From NCBI GenBank assembly GCA_963972525.1, contig CAXAUZ010000017.1, positions 13,956 to 77,955 on the forward strand: DNA of 64,000 nt, written 5' to 3'. Within the stretch, counting starts at the first letter, position 1; the number at the start of each line of letters is the position of its first letter. The notes beneath the pieces were generated by a model. It did not search any database. It saw only the letters and a program-made list of their open reading frames with translations, and had not been told where the DNA came from. The position numbers were made by a program, and so were the translations under genes. This DNA comes from Salinilacustrithrix sp003476595 (lineage in GTDB: Bacteria > Actinomycetota > Acidimicrobiia > Acidimicrobiales > Salinilacustritrichaceae). Positions 50,777 to 59,657 of the stretch are shown in pieces.

Positions 50777-52147
50777 GTGACCACCTTCCACGACGAACCA
50801 CAGGCCCCGGTCACCCGGCTGCGTGCCCGCGGCGCCCATGTCGACTTCGGGGCCGGCTGGCGCAGCGACGACCACCCCGACATCGACTGGCAGGTTCGGT
50901 GGCTGCCCGAGACCGGCGAGATCTGGGCTGTGAACGAACACGACCAGGGTCACCGGATCCTGTTGGGCCGCATCGAGGACCGCAGCGATGTCGACACGGC
51001 GTTGGCCGGGTGGGACAAGCCCGGCGTGGCCCGTGACCTGGGATGGGCGAGCACCCGGGTCGACGCCCTGACCCGAGGGCTGGACTCGCGTTCGACGCGC
51101 CTGGCCGCCTGGCAGGACCGCCTCGTCTCCTGGGAACAGTCACTGGCCGCCGGCGACCCCGACCGGGTCTGGTCCCTGCCGGCAGCCACCGTCGCCGACG
51201 TGTTGGCCGAGTTCCGCCGCGACTTCGGCGACGAGGACCTCGACACCTTCTCGACAGGGTTCGGTCTCGACGCCGACCTCGTCGACGGATTGCTGGGCGG
51301 CCGGATCAACACCCTCGACGTCACCGACATCGCCCAGATCTGTGAGGCATTGAACTGCTCACCCTTCGACATGTGGGAACCAGCCCAGGCGCGCAGCATC
51401 CTGCACGCCTACGGGCCCGAGCTGTGGCCCACCACGATCCTGCCCCTCGACGGCCGCCCCGCTCCCCCGTTGCCCGAGCACGTGTTCATGGCCCGCCGCC
51501 TCGACCAGCAGGCCGCCGAGATCGAACACGCCCTACGCCACCCCGCCTTCCCCGTCGACCTCACCCCCAACGCCGGCCGCCTGCACGGCGACGCCGACCG
51601 ACAGCCCGGCCCCGACACGGTCGCCGTGACCGTGTACGACCGGACCGGCACGCTCGCCGTGACCGACGAAGGGCAGGTTCTCGTGCTCGGCGACGACGCC
51701 CCACCACCGGTCGAGATCAGCGTCGAGGAGTACCACTTCCAGTTCCAGCAGGCAGCCGACCCGATCCGCCTCGACGGTCACCGCCACGTCCCGGTGGCGA
51801 CGGTCGCTGCGAACCCGCCCGCTGGCCTGGCCGTGGACTCGGCCCTCGCCAGCGCCGCCGAGGACCTTCGACGCGCCCATCCGGACCGCTCCGTCGACCT
51901 CGTCCGCTTCACCACCCCAAACGGCCATGACGCCTGGGTTGGCTGGGACCCAGCAGAGGGATGGTCCACCTGGGACGACCCCCGCGCCCACTTCACCGCC
52001 GGCGCACCAGAGCTGGTCCTCGACCCCGTCGGCCACATCAACCCCGACGCCCTCGACGTTCACGCCTTCGCCGAGCTGGAAGCCGAACCGGAACCGCCCC
52101 GGCTTCGCCTGGCACCGGAGCCCTTCGACCCGTCACTGCAGCTGTGA
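50777..52147 (+). CDS. Hypothetical protein with XRE-like segment, downstream of virD4
   Basis: 456 residues from GTG 50777, 3 bp after the virD4 stop. Residues ~130-190 (VADVLAEFRRDFGDEDLDTF, then LDADLVDGLLGGRINTLDVTDIAQICEALNCSPFDMW) look like a Cro/XRE helix-turn-helix: short helices, DGLLGGR turn, TLDVTDIAQICEALNCSPFDMW. The N-terminal ~120 residues include WQVRWLPETGEIWAVNEHDQ; the C-terminal half has two HFQFQQ/WVGWDPAEGWSTWDDP style strand-rich parts. I recognise no family. Co-transcription with virD4 suggests a transfer role, perhaps control or accessory. Confidence 0.72.
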   Translation: MTTFHDEPQAPVTRLRARGAHVDFGAGWRSDDHPDIDWQVRWLPETGEIWAVNEHDQGHRILLGRIEDRSDVDTALAGWDKPGVARDLGWASTRVDALTRGLDSRSTRLAAWQDRLVSWEQSLAAGDPDRVWSLPAATVADVLAEFRRDFGDEDLDTFSTGFGLDADLVDGLLGGRINTLDVTDIAQICEALNCSPFDMWEPAQARSILHAYGPELWPTTILPLDGRPAPPLPEHVFMARRLDQQAAEIEHALRHPAFPVDLTPNAGRLHGDADRQPGPDTVAVTVYDRTGTLAVTDEGQVLVLGDDAPPPVEISVEEYHFQFQQAADPIRLDGHRHVPVATVAANPPAGLAVDSALASAAEDLRRAHPDRSVDLVRFTTPNGHDAWVGWDPAEGWSTWDDPRAHFTAGAPELVLDPVGHINPDALDVHAFAELEAEPEPPRLRLAPEPFDPSLQL

Positions 52148-52182
52148 ACGCCTCCACGGCTCCGGCCCGTACGGTCGGCCCG

Positions 52183-52422
52183 ATGAGCAGTCATCTCGGG
52201 CTTCAGCGTCGTGTCCTACGGGCCCGGATCGGTGTCCGCTGGCCCGGCACCGTCGAACTATCCGACCTGGAACGGGCGATCTGCGCGGCGATCGCCGATG
52301 CAGTCACCTCCTTGGGCTGCGACCTCGACCTCCTCCAGATCGATCTCGCCGCCAACCCAGCGTGGGCAGGTACCGGTCCCACCGACCGCATCACCGACCA
52401 GCCGATCGACACGGACAGCTGA
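52183..52422 (+). CDS. Small hypothetical protein, 79 residues
   Basis: From ATG 52183, 35 bp after the previous stop. Begins MSSHLGLQRRVLRARIGVRW, followed by a helix-rich part (VELSDLERAICAAIADAVTSLGCDLDLLQIDLAANPAW). Composition is balanced and helical, so likely a real small protein of the virD4 operon. No function recognised. Confidence 0.5.
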   Translation: MSSHLGLQRRVLRARIGVRWPGTVELSDLERAICAAIADAVTSLGCDLDLLQIDLAANPAWAGTGPTDRITDQPIDTDS

Positions 52423-52490
52423 CCGGCCCACCTCGCCACCGCGTACCTCCTGAGCGACCGCGTGGACACTGACCGAGCGAACTGCCGGGT

Positions 52491-52511
52491 CCTAGGAGCG
52501 TGGGTCAGTAA
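52491..52511 (+). repeat. IS1182 left inverted repeat
   Basis: CCTAGGAGCGTGGGTCAGTA then A; 19 of 21 positions match the complement of 54145-54165. Confidence 0.85.
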
Positions 52512-52549
52512 TCCACCATCTTGTGCTTGTGGTCGAAAAGACTGTGAGC

Positions 52550-54007
52550 ATGGCTGCGGTGACCGGGGAAGAGCGGTTGTTCGATGTGGGCCCGGCGGCA
52601 GAGCCGTCGTCGTCGGAGCGGGCTGGGGTGGACAAGACGTTCCGGCGCTACGACCCGCACCAGGTGTTGTTGATGCCGCCGTCGTTGGATGAGTGGCTGC
52701 CGGAGGATCATCTGGCCCGGTTCGTGTCCGAGCTGGTCGATGAGACGGTCGATCTTGAGCCGTTCTTGGCCTCCTACACCGAGGGTCGGGGGTTCCCGCC
52801 CTATGACCCCCGCCTGATGTTGAAGCTGTTGATCTATGGCTATGTGACCGGGGTGCGGTCGTCGCGGGCGATCGAGAAGGCCTGCCATGACGATGTGGCG
52901 TTCCGGTTCCTGGCCGCGAACGCGGCCCCGCACTACCGTTCGATCGCCCGGTTCCGGCGCCGTCACCTGGCCGCGTTGAAGGGACTGTTCCTCGAGTCGC
53001 TGCTGCTGTGCCGCAAGGCGGGCATGGTCCGCATGGGCCGTGTCGCGTTGGACGGTTCCAAGGTGCGGGCCAATGCCAGTCGCCGCAAGGCCATGTCCTA
53101 CAAGCGGATGAACGAACGCGAAGCCGTCCTGGCTCGGGAGATCGACGAGATCCTCGCCGAAGCTGAGGCGACCGACACCGCCGAAGATGAACGGTTCGGG
53201 CCTGATGGCCGCGACGACGATCTGCCCGGCGAGCTGGCCCGCCGTGAGTCGCGTCTGGCCAAGATCCGTGCCGCGAAGGCCGATCTGGAAGCCGAAGCCG
53301 CGGAGCAGGCCGCGGCCAAAGCCCAGGCACGGGCCCGCAAACGCGGAGCCAGCGACGAAGAAGCGGCCCGGGCTGGTGAGCAGGCGGCCGAGGAGGCGGT
53401 GCCGGAGGACCAGGCGCAACGGAACTTCACCGACCCGGAGAGCCGGATCATGAAGACCTCCGATGGCAGCTTCCATCAGTGCTACAACGCCCAAGCCGTC
53501 GTCGACGAGGAACACCAGGTGATCGTGGCCACCCGGCTGGGCAACAGCGCCGCCGATGCCCCGACCTTCGAGCCGATGCTGAACGAGACGATCACCAACT
53601 GCGCCACCACGCCAGGCCAGGTCCTGGCCGATGCCGGCTACTTCTCCGAACACAACGTCGCTGCCGCCGCCGAAGCCGGGGTGGATGCGCTCATCGCCAC
53701 CGGCCGCATGAAGCACTCCGAGACGCCACCACCGGCACCAAGAGGTCGGATCCCCAAGGACGCCACGGTCAAGGAACGCATGGCCCGCAAGCTGCGCACC
53801 AAGGCGGGCAAGGCCACCTACGCGAGACGTAAAGCGATCGTCGAGCCGGTGTTCGGACAGATCGACACCTGCCACGGCGGCAAACGCGTGCTGCTCCGAG
53901 GACTGGATGCTGCCGATGCCGAATGGACGCTGCTCGCCGCGTGCCACAACCTGCGCAAGCTGTTCACCCACACCGGCACCACCGGCCTCGCCGGCCTGGC
54001 CGGCTGA
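52550..54007 (+). CDS. IS1182-family transposase
   Basis: 485 residues from ATG 52550 (an in-frame GTG at 52523 would add nine). N-terminal DUF772-type region: FRRYDPHQVLLMPPSLDEWL, DPRLMLKLLIYGYVTGVRSS; DDE residues in VALDGSKVRANASR, VLADAGYFSEHN and the C-terminal RKAIVEPVFGQI; a long coiled-coil insertion lies between (~180-290, Ala/Glu/Arg rich). Full length, no frameshift, so probably active. Confidence 0.92.
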   Translation: MAAVTGEERLFDVGPAAEPSSSERAGVDKTFRRYDPHQVLLMPPSLDEWLPEDHLARFVSELVDETVDLEPFLASYTEGRGFPPYDPRLMLKLLIYGYVTGVRSSRAIEKACHDDVAFRFLAANAAPHYRSIARFRRRHLAALKGLFLESLLLCRKAGMVRMGRVALDGSKVRANASRRKAMSYKRMNEREAVLAREIDEILAEAEATDTAEDERFGPDGRDDDLPGELARRESRLAKIRAAKADLEAEAAEQAAAKAQARARKRGASDEEAARAGEQAAEEAVPEDQAQRNFTDPESRIMKTSDGSFHQCYNAQAVVDEEHQVIVATRLGNSAADAPTFEPMLNETITNCATTPGQVLADAGYFSEHNVAAAAEAGVDALIATGRMKHSETPPPAPRGRIPKDATVKERMARKLRTKAGKATYARRKAIVEPVFGQIDTCHGGKRVLLRGLDAADAEWTLLAACHNLRKLFTHTGTTGLAGLAG

Positions 54008-54144
54008 ACGGCTCAGGCGCCGGCAGGCCCGGCCAGCGACCCGCCGACCGAAGAGCCGACCAGCGCCGCAGTTCCCAGACGACGACCACACTGTCGGCCT
54101 CGACGCCGACCCGGTTACTCGTCGTCCCTGACCGACTCAGCGCT

Positions 54145-54165
54145 TACAGCCCCACGCTCCTAGGC
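54145..54165 (-). repeat. IS1182 right inverted repeat
   Basis: Complement reads CCTAGGAGCGTGGGGCTGTA then A; pairs with 52491-52511. Confidence 0.85.
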
Positions 54166-54407
54166 CTGGGGTTTGGCGGCTCTACGCGTGGAAGCGTAGG
54201 GGCCGGTGAAGTCGAACTGACTTGATGTCGCTTCCGCCGAGGATTCGACCCGCATGGTCGTCCTAGGGATGGGTGCGTGCGATAGTAGGCGATGCGCCGT
54301 TGGCGGGCTCGGGAGAGACCGCTCCGGGACCGCCCTCGTCTGACTGTGCGCCTACGCTTTCCTGCAGGAGGCTGCGGTACAGCGGCCCGGGCGGAAGGAG
54401 ACACAAG

Positions 54408-54869
54408 ATGTCGGAGACTGACAGGCGCACCGAGGCCACTAGATTTTGCCCGGGCTGCGGGAACGGCGTTCAGGGTAACCCCCGGTTCTGCGAGAAGTGC
54501 GGTGCCGGCCTCCAGCAAGGCCAAGCTGTAGCTCCCCCACCCCCGCCTGGGGCCAGTTGGGGTGGGCCTGCACCGACGAAGACGAACGGTCTGGCCATTG
54601 CGTCACTCGTACTCGGCATTCTGTGGCTGTACTGGATCGGCTCGATTCTGGCGCTGATCTTCGGCTTCATCGCGAAGTCTCAGATCGACAACTCGAACGG
54701 AACCCAGACCGGACGAGGTCTGGCCGTCGCAGGCATCGTCCTCGGCCTGATCGGCATCGTCGTACCCCTGCTGGCGGTCGCTGCCATCACGTTCCTCGGC
54801 GAGGAGGCGGACCAACAGTTCACAGAGGTGGGCGACACCCTCGGGCTCATCGTCCCGTTCGTTCCCTGA
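54408..54869 (+). CDS. Zinc-ribbon DUF4190 membrane protein
   Basis: 153 residues. N-terminal zinc ribbon (FCPGCGNGVQGNPRFCEKCG), Pro-rich linker, then two membrane helices of the DUF4190 type (LAIASLVLGILWLYWIGSILALIFG and GRGLAVAGIVLGLIGIVVPLLAVAAI) joined by the family loop IAKSQIDNSNGTQTGRG. AAGGAG 7 nt before ATG 54408 fixes the start. A widespread small protein of unknown function, not specific to mobile elements. The 242 bp upstream, after the IS, show only a weak 6-bp hairpin (54182-54199). Confidence 0.85.
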   Translation: MSETDRRTEATRFCPGCGNGVQGNPRFCEKCGAGLQQGQAVAPPPPPGASWGGPAPTKTNGLAIASLVLGILWLYWIGSILALIFGFIAKSQIDNSNGTQTGRGLAVAGIVLGLIGIVVPLLAVAAITFLGEEADQQFTEVGDTLGLIVPFVP

Positions 54870-54972
54870 GATCTACGGGCTCTTGATGGATCCGGGACGT
54901 CCGGAACTCGGAGCGTGGAAGCTAGCGGTAACGACCATTGGACGGCGCATTCGGCTATGCGACACTTGGCCG

Positions 54973-55200
54973 ATGAAACGACTGTTGCCACTGACATTGA
55001 TTCTCGCCGGGGTGCTGTTCGCCGGGTGTGGCGACAACGATGGCCAAGAGGAGCAGCTGTCATGTCGCGAGTTGAACGACGAAGCGAAGGCGTTGGTGCA
55101 ACAAGAGGACTTCGACCCGGCCGAACTGGACGCACTCGACGAGCGGATGAGGGACGCGGACTGCGAGATCGAGTTTCGTCCAGTTGGCGGCAGCCTCTGA
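54973..55200 (+). CDS. Small lipoprotein, 75 residues
   Basis: Signal with lipobox (LPLTLILAGVLFAGCGDN), then a short acidic domain with two Cys (LSCRELNDEAKALVQQ, RDADCEIEF) likely in a disulfide. ATG 54973 is selected by the signal peptide; the upstream frame does not encode one. Not a family I can name. Confidence 0.7.
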   Translation: MKRLLPLTLILAGVLFAGCGDNDGQEEQLSCRELNDEAKALVQQEDFDPAELDALDERMRDADCEIEFRPVGGSL

Positions 55201-55611
55201 ATGTGAGCAGACAGCAAACGAGCGGCCACCCGGATCAGAGGCCAGTTGGAGTTCGTGGCTCAGCCGGCGCAGGCACGTGCACCGAACTCCTCGGCGGTGC
55301 CCCCGGTACTGACCGCCGCTTCAGCCCCAGTTAGAGCGGGCTGGCCGGGTTGGCCTGCCGGCTGGACTCCGGGCACGTAGGGAGGCTCGAAGCGCAGGCG
55401 AGCGTGTGAGGGCCGACCTATCGCCGCCCAGACCAGACGATTCGTCACCTTCGGGAACCACTCCGAACCGGCGTTGGGAGCTGCTCCACGACGACCAGTC
55501 GCACTGGCGAATGCAGCGTGGCCGGCGGGTGCAAGAAGGCCGCCGGCCGTCCCGCGGTGCCGTTATCGCTCCATGTTCTACCGACCGATCCCTGTCAACG
55601 CGGGTTGAGGG
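55201..55611. other. Gap without a confident gene
   Basis: 411 bp between the lipoprotein and the end of the leftward relaxase gene. Short frames only, several with compositional bias. Nested GCCGG-rich short inverted repeats near 55340-55370 could terminate either side; none is strong. Confidence 0.45.
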
Positions 55612-58600
55612 TCAGTGGAGTCTGAGGGTGGGTGTGGTGTCGAGGGTGACGGGCTGTGTGGCGGTGTCGACGGCGAGGCGGACCTGTTCGTGGTGGTCGG
55701 CGTGGTCGGGGTGCTGGTCGAGCAGGTGATCGGGGACGTCGTGGAAGCGGGCGTTGTAGGACTCGATCGCTGCGGCGGCGGCTCGCCACGCGGTTCGGTC
55801 GCCGACGGGTGGCGGGCCGATCACGTCGAGGACGTGGTCGGGTCGGGTCACTTCGGCGGCTCGCCCGGCCTGGGCGGCGCGCCAGTCGATCTGGGCGGCG
55901 AGCTCCTGCACCTGGTCGAGGGTCTCGGCGTTGGCTTGGAGCCACGGCTGGTAGGCGTCGCGGCCGGTGGTGAGCTGGTCGAGCCGTTCGGCCAGGGTGG
56001 TTCGTTGCGCTTGGGTGGTTTCGATGGTGGCGGCCAGCCCGGCGCCGTCCGCCGCTGGCCGGTCGGGACCTGTGCGTTGCCACCAGCGCCGCTGGCCGGT
56101 GGTGTCGGCCCGGCGGGCGTGGAGGCCTTCGAGGTGCTTGTCGACCACGGCGAGGTCTTCGACGCACTGGCCGATCTCTGGTGTGGGGTCGGTGGGGATG
56201 TCGCCGAGGTCGTCGAGGAGCTGGTCGTGGCGTTCCCACAGCACGGCCAGGGTGACCGGCTCGTTGGCGGCCGACGAGGCGACGACTTGTTGGGTGGTGG
56301 CGAGGTGCTTGGCTTGGTCTCGGGCGAGGCTGCGGGTGAACCGGTCGATGGGGTCGTCGGGCTCGGCGACGGCTTGGTGGCGGTCGAGTTCGAGCTCTGG
56401 TAGCAGGTCCCGGTCGTCGTCGCCGATCAGGTACAAGTCGTTGGAGGACCGGCCTCGTGAGAGGGCGGTGTAGCCGGCTTGGCGGTAGAGGCGGTCGTCG
56501 CCCAGGACCAGGACCCGGTCGACGGTGGCGCCTTGGGCCTTGTGGATCGTGATCGCGTAGCCGTAGTCGAGGTGCCCGTCGGCAAGGTACCCGGCAGGAA
56601 TGTGGTGCTCCGTACCGGACGTGGAGGTGAGGGTGAGGGAGCCGGTGTCGTGGTCGAGGGCGGTGACCGTGCCGACCAGGGCGTTGTGGACCCCGATGCG
56701 GCGGTCGTTGCGCAGGCACACCACCCGCTCCCCGACCGAGAACCGCCGCTCCCCACCGGGGCGTTGGGCAACGTGGAGTGCGTGAGTGTCGTCGATGGTG
56801 CCGGTGGCCACGAGCAGGGTCCGGGCCCGGACGTTGAGCTCGTCGACGTCGTCGCGGCGCAGGGCGATCATCACCGCGTCCTCACCGCAGTTGACGGCGG
56901 TGTGCCAGTCGATGGCCATCTGGGCGCGCACCTCGCCCGGGTTGGCGCCGACGCGGATGCGGTCATGGTCCCGGTAGGCGGTCACGACGTCGCCGATGCC
57001 GGGTGCTCCGTCCTGGCCGGTACGGAGCCGGGCCAGGGTGTCGGCCTCCCAGAGGTGGTGTTGGCGCCGGTTGACGGTCAACTCGACCGGATCGAGCCGT
57101 TCGACGAGGGCGGCGAACGCGCCGCCGACCTCGACGGCGGGGAGCTGGTGGTGGTCGCCGACGACCACGACCTTGGCGCCGGCGTCACCGGCCAGGGTGA
57201 GGAGGGCGTCGAGGCGGCGGGTGTCGACCATGGCTGCTTCGTCGACCACGAGGATCTGGCGGTCGGTCAACACCGGACCGCCATCTGGCCGGTCGGTGTC
57301 CAGGAAGATCTGGGCGATGGTCGACGACCGGATCCCGGCGCCGGCCTGCAGTTCGGCGGCGGCCCGGGCGGCCAGGGCGGCGCCGACCGGTTCATAACCC
57401 GCGGCCCGCCACAGCTCCACCGCGGCGGCGAGTGCGTAGGTCTTGCCGGTCCCGGCCCGGCCGACCACGACATCGACCCCGTTGCCGGAGCTGACCAGAT
57501 GGCGGACCATCCCGGCCTGGTCATCTCCCAGATCCTCCCGGGCTGCCAACACCTCCTCGACCAGGGACGCCTCGACCAGCCCGACGCCGGCGTCTCGGCG
57601 TTGTTGGGCGCGGTGCAACATGTTCGCCTCCACGGCGAGCAGCTCGACCGTGGACCACCGCCGCGGTGTGGCAACCCCGACCGGGATCGCCTCGCCGCCG
57701 GCGTCGATGACGACGGGGCTGTCGGAGCTGCCGGGGTCGATGGGCACGAGACGGGCGTCGGAGGTGGCGGTGTCGATGAGTTGCTCGAGCAGCTGGCGGT
57801 CCAGGCGGGTGCCGGGCGGGAGGCGTTCGCACCAGGCCCGGGCGACGTCGGCCCGCTCGAACGTCGAGTTCGACCGGCACAGCCCGTCGCCGGGGTCCGA
57901 CAACGATCCGATCACCTCGACCGCCGATTCCTTGTCGAGGCTGGGTGGCTCGGTGGTGCCGGTGACGGCGACCACGTCGGCTGGGGTGATGCCGATGGTT
58001 GCGGCTTCGGCTTCCCAGCCGGCGTACAGGGACGCCCCGTCGAGGGTCTCGGGTTTGTCGGGTCGGGTGCGGTAGGCGGCTACCTGCGCGGCCCGGGCTG
58101 AGGGGTCCAGGTCACCGGATCCGGCCAGGGCGTCGGTGATCTGGGCTCGACGCTTCGAGAACATCTGGCGCAGGCCCGCGTCGATGCCGTCGATCTCGGC
58201 GACGCCCTTGGCCACCGGGCCCCACGCGACGCCGAGGCGTTCGGTCAGCTCGGAACGCAGCACCGCCTGGTAGAGGAACCCGGCGGTGCGGGCCTGGCGG
58301 TAGATGGGCCGGGAGTCCAGCGACCCCCAGGTCCCGTCGTCTCGCTCCACGACATTGATGGCGAGTGCGTGGGTGTGGAGCTGCGGGTCACCGAGCCGGG
58401 AAGTGCGGTGACGGAAGCCGGCCACGACCAGGCCTTCGCCGGCCACGGTGGTGACCTGCCCGCCGAGACGCCGCCGGGACACCGTCGCATGCGCCTCCAG
58501 CCACGACAGCGCCTCATCCACCGCCCGTTCATGCGCGGCAGCGACCGCGTCGGCGACCGCCGGGCCGCCCAGCCCGTAGAGCACCGACACCGACTTCGGG

Positions 58601-58866
58601 GCCGAGAACGTCAGGTCCCAGCCCGGCACCCGGGCCCTCCCCGCCCGCCCGGCCAGCCGCTGCCCGCCGTCGGGGTGCACGCCGTCCATCAACGCCCGCA
58701 GCGCCTTGCCCTCCACCGGCCCGGTCAGCCCGAGACGGTGCGCGCCGGTGCCCCGCCAGGCGCCGTCGATCTCGCCGGCACCGGAGTAGTAGTCCTCGAG
58801 CCCGGACGCGACGCGGGACAGGTAGTAGCCCTCTTGGCCGACACCCAGCTTGGCGATGGTCAGCAC
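55612..58866 (-). CDS. MobF-type conjugative relaxase-helicase (TrwC/TraA-like)
   Basis: 1084 residues. N-terminal relaxase (~1-290): catalytic Tyr pairs at 14-15 (GYYLSR) and 26-27 (EDYYSG), the WRGTGAHRLGL block, and the metal-binding His triad H153, H164 and H166 (FRHRTSR, DPQLHTHALAIN). Then a RecD/TraI-type helicase with Walker A GRAGTGKTYALAAA (~462) and VVDEAAMVDTRRLDALL, and a C-terminal UvrD-like part ending in FTRSLARDQAKHL and a helical tail. It nicks oriT, stays bound to the strand and unwinds it. Start GTG 58866 gives the canonical MLTIAKLG N-terminus; a GTG seven codons upstream is less likely. The oriT should lie near the gene, perhaps in 58867-59300 or 60492-61020. Confidence 0.93.
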   Translation of the reverse strand: MLTIAKLGVGQEGYYLSRVASGLEDYYSGAGEIDGAWRGTGAHRLGLTGPVEGKALRALMDGVHPDGGQRLAGRAGRARVPGWDLTFSAPKSVSVLYGLGGPAVADAVAAAHERAVDEALSWLEAHATVSRRRLGGQVTTVAGEGLVVAGFRHRTSRLGDPQLHTHALAINVVERDDGTWGSLDSRPIYRQARTAGFLYQAVLRSELTERLGVAWGPVAKGVAEIDGIDAGLRQMFSKRRAQITDALAGSGDLDPSARAAQVAAYRTRPDKPETLDGASLYAGWEAEAATIGITPADVVAVTGTTEPPSLDKESAVEVIGSLSDPGDGLCRSNSTFERADVARAWCERLPPGTRLDRQLLEQLIDTATSDARLVPIDPGSSDSPVVIDAGGEAIPVGVATPRRWSTVELLAVEANMLHRAQQRRDAGVGLVEASLVEEVLAAREDLGDDQAGMVRHLVSSGNGVDVVVGRAGTGKTYALAAAVELWRAAGYEPVGAALAARAAAELQAGAGIRSSTIAQIFLDTDRPDGGPVLTDRQILVVDEAAMVDTRRLDALLTLAGDAGAKVVVVGDHHQLPAVEVGGAFAALVERLDPVELTVNRRQHHLWEADTLARLRTGQDGAPGIGDVVTAYRDHDRIRVGANPGEVRAQMAIDWHTAVNCGEDAVMIALRRDDVDELNVRARTLLVATGTIDDTHALHVAQRPGGERRFSVGERVVCLRNDRRIGVHNALVGTVTALDHDTGSLTLTSTSGTEHHIPAGYLADGHLDYGYAITIHKAQGATVDRVLVLGDDRLYRQAGYTALSRGRSSNDLYLIGDDDRDLLPELELDRHQAVAEPDDPIDRFTRSLARDQAKHLATTQQVVASSAANEPVTLAVLWERHDQLLDDLGDIPTDPTPEIGQCVEDLAVVDKHLEGLHARRADTTGQRRWWQRTGPDRPAADGAGLAATIETTQAQRTTLAERLDQLTTGRDAYQPWLQANAETLDQVQELAAQIDWRAAQAGRAAEVTRPDHVLDVIGPPPVGDRTAWRAAAAAIESYNARFHDVPDHLLDQHPDHADHHEQVRLAVDTATQPVTLDTTPTLRLH

Positions 58867-59300
58867 GAAATCCGTCCCTGGCGACACCGGACGTTGGCAT
58901 CGACCTCATCTGTCGAGGGGAGCGGGTCCCGCGCCGGACCCGTTCCGTGCCGAGCGCCCGGCGTCACCGGGGTGCTGGTACGGCCACGGTACCGCGCCCG
59001 CACATTTGTGCATAGTGTGTCTCCCCCTCCACCCCCCTCTCCCGGCCGCGCGTCCCCTCCCTGCACCGGCCCGGCACCACCCAGCCCCCGGCCCCGGCCC
59101 ACCGCCGCACCCAGCCCCCGGCCCGGCCCGGCCCACCGCCGCACCCAGCCCCCGGCCCAGCCCGGCCCCGCGCCGCACCCCCTCCCGGCCGCGCACCCCC
59201 TCCCGGCCCCGGCCCGGCCCCGGGCCGCACCCCCTCCCCCGGCCGCTCGTCGGCCGCCGGCCGCCGGCCGCTCTCACCGGTCTGGTGGCAGAGGTCGCTG
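58867..59300. repeat. Low-complexity GC-rich repeat region upstream of the relaxase
   Basis: From about 59060 to 59260 the sequence is a degenerate tandem array of CCCAGCCCCCGGCC / GGCCCGGCCCACCGCCGCA type units, copies about 30-40 bp long and partly overlapping. Very few A/T bases. No gene fits. The relaxase promoter and possibly oriT may be in 58890-59060. Confidence 0.65.
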
Positions 59301-59483
59301 CTACTGCTCGAGGAGCAGGGCTCGGAGGATGCCGGCGGCTTGGTCGACTTCGAAGGCGGCGGCGAGCTCGCCGATGCCGTCGAGGTGGTCGCCGATGGTT
59401 TCGAGGGTGGCGAGCATGTCGAGGGCGGCCGGGGTCGGCACGATGATGGCGGCGGGGAAGCGGACGGGCTGGGGCTCGGGCAT
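59301..59483 (-). CDS. Small hypothetical protein, 60 residues
   Basis: MPEPQPVRFPAAIIVPTPAA then LDMLATLETIGDHLDGIGEL and a last helix ending ILRALLLEQ. Two amphipathic helices, no membrane segment. ATG 59483. Lies between the ArdC-like and relaxase genes on the same strand, so may be part of that operon. Function unknown. Confidence 0.5.
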   Translation of the reverse strand: MPEPQPVRFPAAIIVPTPAALDMLATLETIGDHLDGIGELAAAFEVDQAAGILRALLLEQ

Positions 59484-59657
59484 GAGGTGGCGGCGGTCGG
59501 AGGGTCGGGGAGTCGGGTCGGGCAGCGGCGCCGCCCGCGAGGTCCCGCCCGGATGGCGGCTGTTAGCGGCTGGGTTCCTGGCCGTTGTGTCGCCTCGCCG
59601 GGATGGGCGGGACGGCCGCCGGGGTGCGGCCGGCCCGACGTGGGCGCACCCCGGGGG

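Larger units (their letters stand above)
52491..54165 (+). mobile_element. IS1182-family insertion sequence (apparently intact)
   Basis: 1675 bp between 21-bp inverted repeats (19 of 21 matching) with one full transposase. Outermost CCTAGG at both ends is itself palindromic, so it may be part of the inverted repeat or a duplicated target centred on CTAG; sequence alone cannot decide. It lies after the virD4 operon, breaking no recognisable gene. Confidence 0.85.

Noticed and set aside
56479..58101. 540-codon open frame antisense to the relaxase
   Set aside because: Shadow of the relaxase-helicase, which has all catalytic motifs in the other strand.
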